Assembly: GCF_051014685.1 (NCBI RefSeq)
Contig: NC_135060.1
Coordinates: 3,038,001-3,102,000, forward strand
DNA: 64,000 nucleotides
Source of the DNA: Ptiloglossa arizonensis
Taxonomy: Eukaryota > Arthropoda > Insecta > Hymenoptera > Colletidae
Reading direction: 5' to 3'
The notes beneath the pieces were generated by a model. The model searched no databases and had not been told where the DNA came from. It saw only the letters and a program-made list of their open reading frames with translations. Positions 46,401-57,711 of this stretch are shown one piece after another (the stretch's first letter is position 1; every line of letters starts with the position of its first letter). The position numbers and the translations under genes are program-made.

Positions 46401-49400
46401 TATAGATACGTACTCTGCCGAAAGTAAATACGGAATTATGTTTCTGGGCACGTGGATGTTGGGAAGTTTTACCAAATACTTAATTGATACAACGCATTGA
46501 AAATATGAACCTTTTAAGCACCGAATAATTCAAAATGATTATTACTCCGTACGAGATAATTTCGGAACTTTTTCACGTAAAAATGAGTAGGTATCGTAGT
46601 ACAAATCACTTCGTCAATAATTTATTTTCCTTCAACGAATTATATTTTACGCATCGGAGAGGAGATTTTTATTCATTTATAATTGCACGACGCAGTTTGT
46701 GGTCCTCCATGAAACATGGTTCCTTTTAAAATATTCACTAATACGAAGACTTGGTTTCCGCCTACAGATATCACAGTGGTAGTCAAACAGTGTTTCCTCT
46801 CTTAATATTGCAATTACAATAGATATATCGGGCAATCTAAACTGCGCATTTTTCTTTCTTTGTTTCAACGAATTGTACCCAATTTTTTTTATCAAGTCTT
46901 CCATCCCCATTGAATGGTAGTCGATGGAAAATTTCTTATAAAAATAAAATAGTTCTTCCATGCAAGTTGAGAGGTTTACAACACAGACGAAACTCATTAC
47001 GAATTTTGAATTTTTCAGGGAAATGGAAAAGGTTTTCTAACTTCTTTAATATTTGGTAAATCCATTTAAGAGAAAATTTTCTATCGAGTGCACGGTACGA
47101 GAACTTCGTTAAATAAAATATCGAATTTTTTCTCGCTTCGATTAAAATCGTTTCACCGATTAACCTTTCAATTTTAATATTTGAGGTAGCTATACGCGTA
47201 CCTTAATATTTTTGAAACTCGATACTCTATTGAATCTTGCCGTGCAATTCTGAATATTAAATTTAAAGAAAGAAGGTTGGCCACGTACGTGTATACCACC
47301 GAAACTTCGACACAATATAACATTCGACGAACACAGCTTCGTTTCGAAACTAACGAGAAATCCACTCGGTTGATATTATTTGAACCTTTAGAAACTGTTA
47401 ACTCAATTTTCAAACTTTTAGACAGGGTTGTTTTTGTTAGGAAGCCCTCAATTACCAATTAGTTAGCTCCCCAATTACTGGACAAACATCAAACGTTATA
47501 CGAAGCCCTCGGTTCTCTGTTTAATGATTCTGTATACGGTATTATAAGAATTCGTTACACACGTGTTCGAATTACACACTGGCCGGAGCAGAAACAGAAC
47601 GCTATCAGGAATATCTCGACATTCGGAAATAAAGGATTAAAGTATTGGATACCTCATCGAACTCTATCGTAATCTTAACATCTTATCCTCCATAGATATC
47701 TACCACTGTTACCTTTTACCATCGTATTTGTGCACACGATATCATAAACAAATATATCCTACCGGGCATCTATTATTCGATACGATCATTTCGGTATCAA
47801 GTAGAGGAAACTAGAACAATTTTCTAACGGTAAAAACTTTTTTATCTGTGTCCCCGAAATATTAAAAGAATAAATATCAAATAGTAATCTTGCGACTCGA
47901 TCAAATGGTAATTGCAGAAAATAAGTATACTTTATTTACATACATATAACGACGTTCCGGCTTAACGTAAAGTACACTCCTCGTGTGCAACGAAAATTAT
48001 TTTATAAAAGCATTTCAAACGTGTATACACGAACGTGATACCACCACAATTGTGTACGAATAATATAGACTTTATCTACTAAACCAACATTTAGATTATT
48101 GTAATTCACTGTTTTCCAGTCATAGTTGCTCAAATAAACTAGCAAATATATAATACCGTAATAATAATTCCAATTTTGTGGTACTGTTAGTAAATTTCAC
48201 AATGATCTACCAATTTTGTGATAATCTAGTACGATTTGGTGAGAATTGGTTTTTCAATCAAAATGAATAATTCCGTTTTATAATAGGATATTCGACCTTT
48301 CGATATTTCGGTAACATTTTCGATCCTCTTGGGTAAATTAATGCGAGTGATCTAAGAGTGAAAAACAGCGGTGTGATTCGCTTTAAGAAGATTTACCCTT
48401 TACGACAACAGCTCTTCGACCTAAGCTGTCTCAAGAGCGAAAACACTGAATCTATATTTTTTACATTTTCTTAAACTTAAACATTCTAAGAATATTGTCT
48501 CGAAATATTAAGACGAAGTTCTCCGGTCGTTACTCGACACTAAAACCTTCCAATCCTCGAACTTTAATCACACTTTTCTCGAAACAGGTTTTCCCAAACT
48601 GGCGGGTAACTTTTCTCCGAAACTACTTATCTGATTGACTTGATATTTGAACCGTATATTCACAATAGGACACTCTCTTCTCTAAAAGTTCCTTTCTCTC
48701 AAAAAGCTTGTCGTTCCTGACAAATTGATTCATTCATCCTTTAAAAATTCTAATCTTCGATCAATTCTAACCGTTAGAACCAACAAAATCAATCTCACAG
48801 TACAACCACGAGATTCGAGTAACGAACAAGGACGAGGACACTTACGAGACTTAAATCTTCTCAACGCGTTCCCATCGTTCCATAAAAATGAGCAAAGTCA
48901 TTGTTCGTGGCACTTTTAATACGTGTACGAAAACTTCGTATGAGATGTTCCTTTGGTCGTAAAAAATTCCCAAAAATTCATTCGAAGTGCGTTCTCCCTA
49001 TCCGTAGATGGAGATACACTCCCGATAGGTTTGAACAGAGAGCAGTCGCGTATTTCGCGTTTCGTTCTGTCGCTATTTAGACACCGTTCGACGAAACGAC
49101 GTTCACAGTCAAACGGATTGCACTCTTACCGAGCTGGATATCACCGATAATCCCCACGAGCATTGAACGTGTTAAGCGGCGTAAAAAATTAGAGGCATCC
49201 CGTGATAATTCGCGCGACCCAGATACAGATGTTCAACAAGGCAGAAGAAACCAGTCGCAGGATCCAGGAAACGTTCGCCCGGGCGATGCTGGTCGTAAAG
49301 TTTCCACGGCGGTTCATCGTATAAAACATTCCCCGGGAACAAAAATAGTGTCGGTCTCCTTTTGCCCGGTAAGGAAAAAGTTGTTTTGACGTTACGTCGT

Positions 49401-50289
49401 TTCTTTCGGGCCGGTAGTACCCCGAGATCTTTGCTTATTCCGGAATACCGGTTGCGCGCGGTGCTAGGGGCCATTTTTCTGAAAAATGTGACTTTACGGA
49501 CGCGAGAAAGTTAAAGCGTCTTGAGAGAGGTGGCACACCGCGGCAGCCACCGTCGATGTGTCGGTAGACCGGCTGGGAAACGAGTTTTATAATCGACATT
49601 TATTGACACCGAAAAATCCGACGTTGCCCTTCGATGGAATTCACCACGCTTTCGGTGCGAATAGTTAATCGCGCGAGTCAAAGACATTTCGATGTTTTCG
49701 CTCGGGATACGTTCGCGAGCTTGGGGAACGCTTGGTAAGGAAATTGTTCGGTGAGATTGTTCAGAAATTTAATTTCATTTATTCGAACGAAATACGATCG
49801 ATAAAAGCAACGTACATCGACCGATTCGCAATCTTTGTCCGATCGAATTCAATTTTCATTTGTTTATTGCCAAGTATTTAATTCTACGATACTAATTCTA
49901 ATTTTTATCCAACGAGTAAAAATGTCTCTTTTGGTAATTGTCACATTTCTGATTCGAATAACATTTATCGTTGTTGCATTCGTTACTTTTAGTAGCGAAA
50001 TAGTGGTAACATTGTCGCATATTTATCTCGATAGTACAGAGTGTCGGTTGTTCACAGATGGTCGTAGTTGGCGCTTTTTATAATTACAAGAGAAGACAAG
50101 TAAGATAAAAGCTAAAAGGGGTATTTTCCACTCCGGTGGCAGTGGAATTAAAAGAGCGATTACTCGGGAATTTTTGCAAGTCCCTGTACACTGCCCGTAA
50201 CAATTAAAAGATCTCGGGGAACTAATTATATTCGAGGGAACTAATCAACGATCGCGTATCCGAACGGAGCAAAGCGCTATACATTTAAC
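43480..50289 (+). other. Intronic stretch
   Basis: It contains a possible hAT-type end at about 45031-45070. A 100-codon minus-strand frame at 49172-49474 is unrecognised. I found no splice-framed exon, RNA gene or array here. Confidence 0.4.
45031..45070 (-). mobile_element. Possible terminus of a second hAT-type element
   Basis: Read on the minus strand the segment starts CCAGGCCCGTGTCTAGGTAT and continues with TTCGGCGCCCGAGGCGACAC. This is close in style to hAT elements that begin CAG-G/C-rich and pass into a GGCGCCC zone. I found no partner terminus or target duplication, so it would be a truncated end. Confidence 0.3.
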
Positions 50290-50367
50290 ACTTCGTTTTC
50301 CAAAATGGAGAATGTATAATTCAATAAAACAATAATACGCTCGAAAAAAATCGTGTTTCATTTTCTC
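50290..50367 (-). mobile_element. Mariner-type MITE, copy 6, truncated
   Basis: This reverse-orientation core has CTTCGTTTTCCAAAATGGAG, AATGTATAATTCAATAAAA and AATCGTGTTTCATTTTCTCG. Both outer terminal repeats are missing. Confidence 0.65.
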
Positions 50368-50479
50368 GTGTTTTTATCTGTATCCAAACGAAAACCAACC
50401 CTGAAATCTAGAAACCGTTAAATACCGAAGGTTCGTCGCGTCGCGAACAATTTTCAAAATATCGCAATTCTCCGTATAT

Positions 50480-51120
50480 TATCTTCACCGATGTATTTTT
50501 AATTTAAAAAAAAAAACACGACTAAACATCGTTCCGAACGCGTGGAATAAAAACACATTTCGCAAATCACGAACCGAGTCGATTGCGCAAACCGATGGAG
50601 GAGGTTTGGTACGATGGTAAGAATTCGCGGGTGGCGCGCGGGCGTTACCTGTAATTTGCGCAACGACTAATGCACATTCTCGGTAACGGACGAGTTCTAA
50701 ACGACGACGCCCCCGAGTATGCGCCGTTGCGTGTCGATTTCGCAATAGTTGCGCGTGCGCGGTCAATAACGAGGGGACTCGCCGCGGCCGCGTTGTAAAC
50801 GCGGCTTAAACTCGACGAACACGATGACCCGTGCCGTGAATCGTCGACACCGAGAGTGCAGCCTCGAATGCCAAGGACCGAGGAGGTCAATGTTGCAACG
50901 TCGGTTTCAACGACCGACTTTTACAGAGCCCGCGCGATACACCACGGCCGAGAAACAAATTGGCGATGTCGTGGCGCGCGCTCGCCTCCTCGAATCTTGA
51001 TTTACACGTAACGCCGCGCTCAGCTGATCGCGGACGGCCATTGGCCTTTGCACCGCGCCGCGAGAACTGTCCTCCGGTTAACACCGAGACACGATCGCTC
51101 TACCCTGCGAAACGATACGA
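50480..51120. promoter_or_regulatory. CpG-dense island, promoter candidate
   Basis: CpG is very frequent compared with the flanks. An NRF1-like TGCGCGTGCGCG word lies at about 50749-50762, and a GCCATTGGCC word (inverted CCAAT) at about 51038. A short open exon candidate ending in the donor GTAAGA lies at 50595-50616. Direction and use are unknown. Confidence 0.35.
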
Positions 51121-52458
51121 GACGACCGAAGCTAAAAATATATCAATTAGATATCCACTCACCGTGAAACTCGACTGCGGAGTTATTTGCATTTTTCACC
51201 ACTGGTTGAACAAACTACGCGCGTCGGGGTATTAAAAGGACGGGACATTTCTCAACCCTCCGTGCCCCAAAGAGTCAACCCACTCGTGCACGCTCGTATT
51301 TCTCCTTCGATCGTCCATCACTTCCGTATTATTCTTCCAATCTGTACGCAACAAAGCGTTTCTTATCTCGCCTAGTCGTTAACAAGACTATGATATACTC
51401 CTTCGCGCAGTTTGCCCGATACAGCTTGTCTATCTTGCGCGATGAAAGCTGTAAGTGTATCGAGTCCAAAAAGACTCCTAGGTTATAATGGATCCTAGGT
51501 TTAATTTAAAAAAAGAAAACCTCGCTCGTCTAATCGTTAATACAACAGATTTGGTACCCTGTTCATCGGTTTGATTCACACTTATTTTTAGAAATGAACC
51601 GTTAAGAGTAAATTTGTCCAAAGCTCGCAATAATCGACGACAGGCTAGTTTCGTTCGAGTCACATTTTCCCTCTTTCCAGGAATATCGCTTGCCCTTCGA
51701 GTTGGAATATTTTCAAATCGCGTTGCACGATCGTCTATGTTCGAACGTGAGAAACGTTCACTTCTGTTAATTAAGTCGCGCAGAAATTCACTCGGTAATG
51801 AGTTACTGCATACACCGTTGTCCCACTTTTAAAATTACTTCGCCGGACATTTTTTCATCTCGCCCTCTCGGGCAGTATTCCGCAAAGTACCTGCGAATTG
51901 ATTCCAAGTGGAATGAATCGAGGAGACTGTACCGTCTTGTCTTCTAATTTGCATCTGACCCAGTCTCAGCTGATCGTAAGTGGACGTTGGCCTCTAAACG
52001 AGTCTGCAGATGTTTCTTCCACGAAGGTCCGTGCACGTACAGGGTCGATAACATTTTTTTTTATTAATAAAGAAAGAAAGACGAATGAACTTCGAGGATA
52101 CGGTTTACTGTACACTGGATTGCAGGGTGGCTTGAACAATTCTCGCAAGTGCACTCGTTTCTGAGTGCACGTGCAGCGGAGTCGGTCTCGACTGACCAGA
52201 AATCAATTTTGTCCTTAATTGTAACGAGTCGTAAATTAAAATACAAACGTACGAGTATAGTGTCAAGTAAAATAAGTACCCAAATGCGTAAAATACAGGG
52301 TGCAGTTGGAATGCTATCGTTAAAACCAATCTTCAATAATAGTTGTCGTGCAACGTTCCAGGGCTGATAAATATAGCTTTGAGACGTTTATAAATAGAAA
52401 TAGAAAGTGCAAAATATTCGATTTGTCCAATACAATATATGCTTGGACAATGTAAATA
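51121..52458 (+). other. Intronic stretch
   Basis: A good-looking acceptor (TTTTCCCTCTTTCCAG, ending at about 51680) precedes an open stretch of about 22 codons ending at GTGAGA near 51749. The peptide is not recognisable and I do not call it an exon. Nothing else stands out. Confidence 0.4.
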
Positions 52459-52560
52459 ATGAAAATCAAGAAACACGATTTTTTTCGAGTGTACAAACAT
52501 TTTACTAAATTCAATATTCTCCATTTTGGAAAACGAAATCACTTTCCGAACAATCCAATA
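52459..52560 (+). mobile_element. Mariner-type MITE, copy 7, left-truncated
   Basis: It begins in the core (GAAAATCAAGAAACACGATT). It keeps ACAAACATTTTACTAAATTC and ATTCTCCATTTTGGAAAACG, and a complete right terminus ACTTTCCGAACAATCCAATA. Confidence 0.7.
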
Positions 52561-53799
52561 GATAAATTCTCAGTTATGAGACACAAGAGACGTTCGTGTT
52601 AATTTTTCTTTCTAGTTCGTTTGGTGATCGGTATCGGCATTAAAGCGGTTGCAATACTCGGTGGAAAAATGGTAAATATTAACACTTAACCCAATAATTC
52701 CAACGGATCTCGATTTTATTGGGAAAAGTATCACGCTGGCCCCTCGATAAACGAATACTTTCGCGAGCGGTAATGCGAAATGCCGCGCGGCTACTCGGTG
52801 CAACGTATCGGTCGAGTTTTCAACGATTCCAGTTTGTGGAGCACATGTAGATGTCCATCGACCGTAACAAGTTACCCGACTTTTCAGAAACGACCTGTAT
52901 GCGGGACGATGGTAGAAGAGAAAGCAGAACGGTTCGCGCGCGTGATGAAGGTATAAATTAATACGAGCGTCGCGGCGGTAAATTCAAAAACGGAAGAACA
53001 GTGTCGCGGCGATGGGGCAGCAACGTTCCTCGCCGAAGTCGCGTCGCGAATCCGAATGAATAATTTCCCTCGTGAAGCCCACGGAATTGGAAATATTAGG
53101 TCCGTATTATATCGAGGGAGTTTTGTACGCGCGGGTCGAGAACAGAATTGGAAAAAGGGACGTGTCGACGAGAATGAATCTTGTTATCGCGGGTCCTCGC
53201 GTGACATAATCGATGAACGGCGTCAACGAACTTGGCTATCGTTCCTGTACAGCGCCACCCGTCCCGGAAAATTTCACCACGACCGTGTATGCGTTTGCGC
53301 ATTAAACTACCTACGCACCTGCTTCCCATAATATATTACGCCGTTGCAAAAGTTCTGCTCGCTGGAGTACACCGGAGATATATAATACTCGATCCGAAAG
53401 ATTTTTACGCAAATAGGTGCGAGAATAAACCGCGCCCAGAGCTATTACGATTTACGTTTTCGCGTACCCGTTGAGGAAATCCCCTATGCGGAATTTCAAT
53501 TTTATCGAGCACCTCGACGAGAAGTAATTGTACACGGCTGACGTTAGGAACACGTTCTTCGTCGTACACGGTTCGTAACCTCGAGCGTTGACGCTTACTC
53601 GTGCTACCGAATTTGTGAAAATTAATTCGCACGAAACATCTACTCGAAACTAATTTTTACGAAACTTTATTTACGTTGTGTAATGTTTTCTTTTTCAAAA
53701 TAATTTGAAAATGATGTACGTAATTAGCTTCGGTGGACTCGAAAGGTGTGTTTGAAAAACCAGTGGAACGCTTTTAAAAATCAATTACGCGGTAACCGA

Positions 53800-55350
53800 G
53801 TTTATTTTCGAACGACCAGGTTGTATCGCGATATCGTCTCGGACCACGTTCTCACGTGTATCGCGATAACGAATTCTCGAAAGCGATTAATCATACCTAC
53901 GATCGTACGTTCGAAGTCCTCGTAGTCCAAAGGTCTCGCACCAATGGAAAGAACGGGTCCGATTGGCCACGATTTCGATGCCACTATACACCGACCACTG
54001 CGGAGCCAAGTTCATACGGTTACGTCAGCATCGGCCAGGTCGTTATTTCGTCCCGCGTACACCGATGACTAACAGCGGATTGTCATCGAAGCGTATTTCG
54101 CGGGCGAGAAGCGTATACCTTGCGTCACACGCGGTGCTCCGCGAGAAGTATTGTTCACGGTTCTGTATAGTTCGCGACCAGTTTTTCCTGGACGGTAGGC
54201 GAGAGATACGAAACCGTCGATTGCATTACGTTATTTTCCATTGTTCCGTCCGAGGTCGACGAGGCGTGGAGTCGAGTTTGCGGCATCGCGCCGCCACGGA
54301 TCACCGCTGGCTTGAAATTACGTTTGCGTAAAACGTTGTCATTCGTGTATCAACGGTCGAGAGACCAGTCCGGAGGCCGACTACCATTCACGATTAGCTG
54401 GGACTGGGTCACATGCAAATCGGGAGCCAAGGCGGCCGTACCATCCACCTGTCACTGTCGCTTCGTTCCTTTTCGAATAATTCCTATTTACCACGTGCCC
54501 GTCCAATACGTACACTTGGCAACGCGTCTTCGGAAATCGTTACTTAGTTATACTCGAGTTATCGTCCCGTGTAATAACTCAACGCGGTCTACCCCTGCGT
54601 TGAACGTATTTTTATCTGGACAGCGAACCATCGCACGTGCACCGTTGCGCTACAGAGAGGGATCTGTCGAAATCGAGGCAAGAAAACCGCGAACCCCGGA
54701 TACACGAACGATACCGTGTGCTTCAACGGTGACTGGATACGGTAGCGTCTCGCGTGATGTTCGAGAATCGATACACGTGAATGGAGAATTGTTTCCAGAG
54801 CGCTGGGACCGCTCCTGATCGTGAATACGAGCTACGTTTAACAATAAGCGAGGCTGCCGAACCGAACGGGAGAAATATAATACTCGAACCCTCTCGAATC
54901 TTAGTCGATACAGTTTTTGAGTTCCGTACCGAGATACTTGGTAGGAGAACGAGCCTAACCCTTAACGATCAAAGAGTTTCGCTCTAGAAAGTACACGAGC
55001 AACGCGATTCGAAATTGTAGAGATCTCGAGCGACGAGCAACACACAGCGGACAAATTATCGACGTTGTGTCATTCGACCATTCCATTTACAAATGTTCTC
55101 AGTCATCGCGTAGAAAGCTGTAACTCGTCTCGGTTTCTAGGATCACCTAAGACGTAGATTAACCGTAAACGGAACGTTCACGAGCAGCGATTCGGTTCGA
55201 GATACGGCGATTCTCTTGCAACGATACGCGAAAGTAAGGTGGCTCTCGCGATCGTCGTGAGCAACAGCTGTCCGCGATGACGAAAAAAAGTTTCGTCGCG
55301 CCAACCCCCAGGCTCGCGAATCTCATAAATCACCGTATGACGCGCGAGCG
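53800..55350. promoter_or_regulatory. GC/CpG-rich island, 1.5 kb
   Basis: This is the longest GC-rich block in the window after that at 33 kb. It holds overlapping frames of 122 (53963) and 168 codons (54312) with high Arg content and no recognisable domain. Such frames are expected where stop codons are rare. It may be a promoter, an untranslated exon or an enhancer. I could not pick a transcription direction. Confidence 0.3.
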
Positions 55351-57578
55351 TTACTGGCGATCGTTGTTTAGCTAACGGTTGCTACGTGCCATTTGCTAAC
55401 CTCGGAATTTCATCAATGGAGACCGTTATTACGAAGGATAAGACATCCAGAGACGATAGAACTGAATGAAGTTGTAACTCAACTGGACTGGAACGAAGCA
55501 ACTACCGTTCGACACTTCTTTCTCGGTTCTTCGTTTACCAGGACACGAATTCTACACGTTGGTTATTAATTTATACGCTCGAAACTTTTCCACCGAAATA
55601 ATTATTTTCTTCTATTTATCGTCGAAAGCATCGAGTACTTTTACCGTCTTTATAACTAAGACGGTATAGGTTTATTACCTAAGACGAAGCGTCAATTGTT
55701 GGAAAAACGAATGATTCTGGATACTCGGAGAAGTTGGATAAATTTTTCTGCAACTAGCGATCGTTTCGATCGGATCGATTATCTTTAAATTTTGAAAAAC
55801 TTGCGTTTGAAAAATAATATCTGAATTCTTAAAAGAAAACGCAACTTTCTTTTCTACAGAATATTTTTCATCGATAATAATTGATAATATTTTTAACTTG
55901 GTTCAATCACCGTTTTTTTCCTTTAGTTTCGTAGTCCATTTTGTACGTTACCCTATCTTCTTGACGATAATATTTGCAAATTTGTAAGCGTTACACCACA
56001 CGTGTCAAAAATATTTAAAGCAACCTTGGCAAAATCTTTGCTCAAGTTCCCGTGAAAATTATTACCTCTGTTACATGTACCGAGTAAATTTATTGGACAA
56101 TGTTCCACGGATAAAATATAAGTAGACGATCGTGTTCACTTCGCGACGCTTCGAACGAGTCGCGGTCTATCGAAAATCGTATCGAGATTTTCGTAATTGT
56201 CCGTGAACGAATAAAACGTAATCGCGCGACGAGGAACAATATTTTCGTGTTTCGCGTCCAATCGGCCTTGGATCGTACGAAATTCATTCTGTTCCAATAT
56301 TACGAAACTGTTATTTCACGGTGTGTGAACGCTTGAAATTAACGAGTATGCACTTCGCGTATCCCGACGAACGCAAAATCACAAGATATCCTTGAACATC
56401 CGTCCGAGGTGCTTGATTTCAACGTGCAAAGAACACTTCGTGCTCGGTTACGCAATAGGTGACCAATGTAAACAAGTCGTATGCGTGACTCTTTGGAACA
56501 GGAATTGCGTTATTACGATGAAAAATAAACCTCGATATCCGTTTGTCGACGATAGATTCTCTTACATGTCCAACTGCGTACCAGAAACCTGCACAATTTT
56601 ATACGAATAACAGACAACGAACAAAACCTCGATATAATTACTTACTTCCACCTCGATGTAACTATTCGTTTGGTCGAGTTACGGTTAGTCGGATAAGTTT
56701 TTACCTTTCAATATTTAACGTGACATCTCTGCTGCATATTCGATTGTAGAAATGATTAAATTCGATTGAGAAACAATTGATTCTATTTCTATTGATCCAA
56801 TCGTTTTTCGTAAGATAATTTTATTTTCCAATTGTTATTTTTCGCCAGATCGAAAGTCACCGCTTGTATGGAATATCGAACGTTCGTTGTAGATTATTTT
56901 CACCGTGTAATTGGAACGAAAAATACGAAAGCAGTTTCAAACGATACCAAGGAAGTTACCTATAATATTATTCGAGTCACCGTTCCACACACAGATCTGA
57001 ATTAATTTGCAATGATGTTCACATTACGTAATCATGTCGCGTAAGTCGGTAGTTTCCAGAGTGACACTGGATATGCAGGCTTCCGTGGAACATTTTCATT
57101 TCGTGCACTCTTCGTAAACTTCGAGTCGACAAAATGCAACACAGTACACTAGATTGTTTCGTGTTTCAATTTATCGATGTTACAGCTACCGATAATGAAT
57201 ATTCATGCTATTAAGCTACTGTACGTAATGCTTAGTCGGACCTCCTTTAGAATATGTATCTACCATCTGATCCCCTTATGTACTCTATGTACAAAAGTAC
57301 TATCGATAAGAGTACAGCATCGATGCGCAGTATCCAGTATTAAGTGTACATAACATGGTATTTATTTTCTGCAACACCATTTACAGTACACATTTACATT
57401 CATTCGTAAATATATGCTTTCTAAATTAGTAGGTTAAATTTCATTCACGGATGTTTATCGATGATATTATCGTTAGCAACACCTCGGCTCAGAAATCTTA
57501 TTCTTTTTTTTTCAATACTAAATAACTTAAATATAAAAATTTGTTCATCTTTTATTCGTTATTTAATATTTGTATCCA
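55351..57578 (+). other. Intronic stretch
   Basis: AT-rich DNA with short open frames only. I see no repeat array, RNA gene or exon. Confidence 0.45.
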
Positions 57579-57709
57579 TTGGGTTGTTCGGGAAAGTGAT
57601 TTCGTTTTCTTGGTGAAAATGAAACACGATTTTTTTCGAGCGTATAAACATTTTATTAAATTGTATATTCTCCATTTTGGAAAACGAAATTACTTTACGA
57701 ACGACCCAA
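57579..57709 (+). mobile_element. Mariner-type MITE, copy 8, the most complete
   Basis: The left terminal repeat TTGGGTTGTTCGGGAAAGTG is mirrored on the right by ACTTTACGAACGACCCAA, and TA follows at 57710-57711. The 5' flank is CA, presumably a mutated TA. The repeats extend about 30 bp each side to TTTCGTTTTC and GAAAACGAAA. The 131-bp element encodes nothing. It is the best reference for the family in this window. Confidence 0.85.
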
Positions 57710-57711
57710 TA

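Noticed and set aside
49172..49474. 100-codon minus-strand frame with a protein-like composition
   Set aside because: I recognise no family, and the plus strand is also open for much of its length; not supported without conservation.
49835..50083. AFVTFSS in a plus-strand frame, resembling the RNP1 motif of CELF RRMs
   Set aside because: The residues around it are hydrophobic and unlike an RRM, and there are no splice sites of the expected phase; coincidence.
51681..51748. Exon-like segment after a good polypyrimidine acceptor
   Set aside because: The open stretch of about 22 codons is unrecognised and the donor GTGAGA is only moderate; this pattern arises by chance in 64 kb.
52615..52670. 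Open stretch after a TTTCTTTCTAG acceptor-like word
   Set aside because: The reading frame ends within about 25 codons and matches nothing known.
54312..54818. 168-codon plus-strand frame
   Set aside because: It has high Arg content typical of GC-rich chance frames, shows no family resemblance and has no clear splice context.
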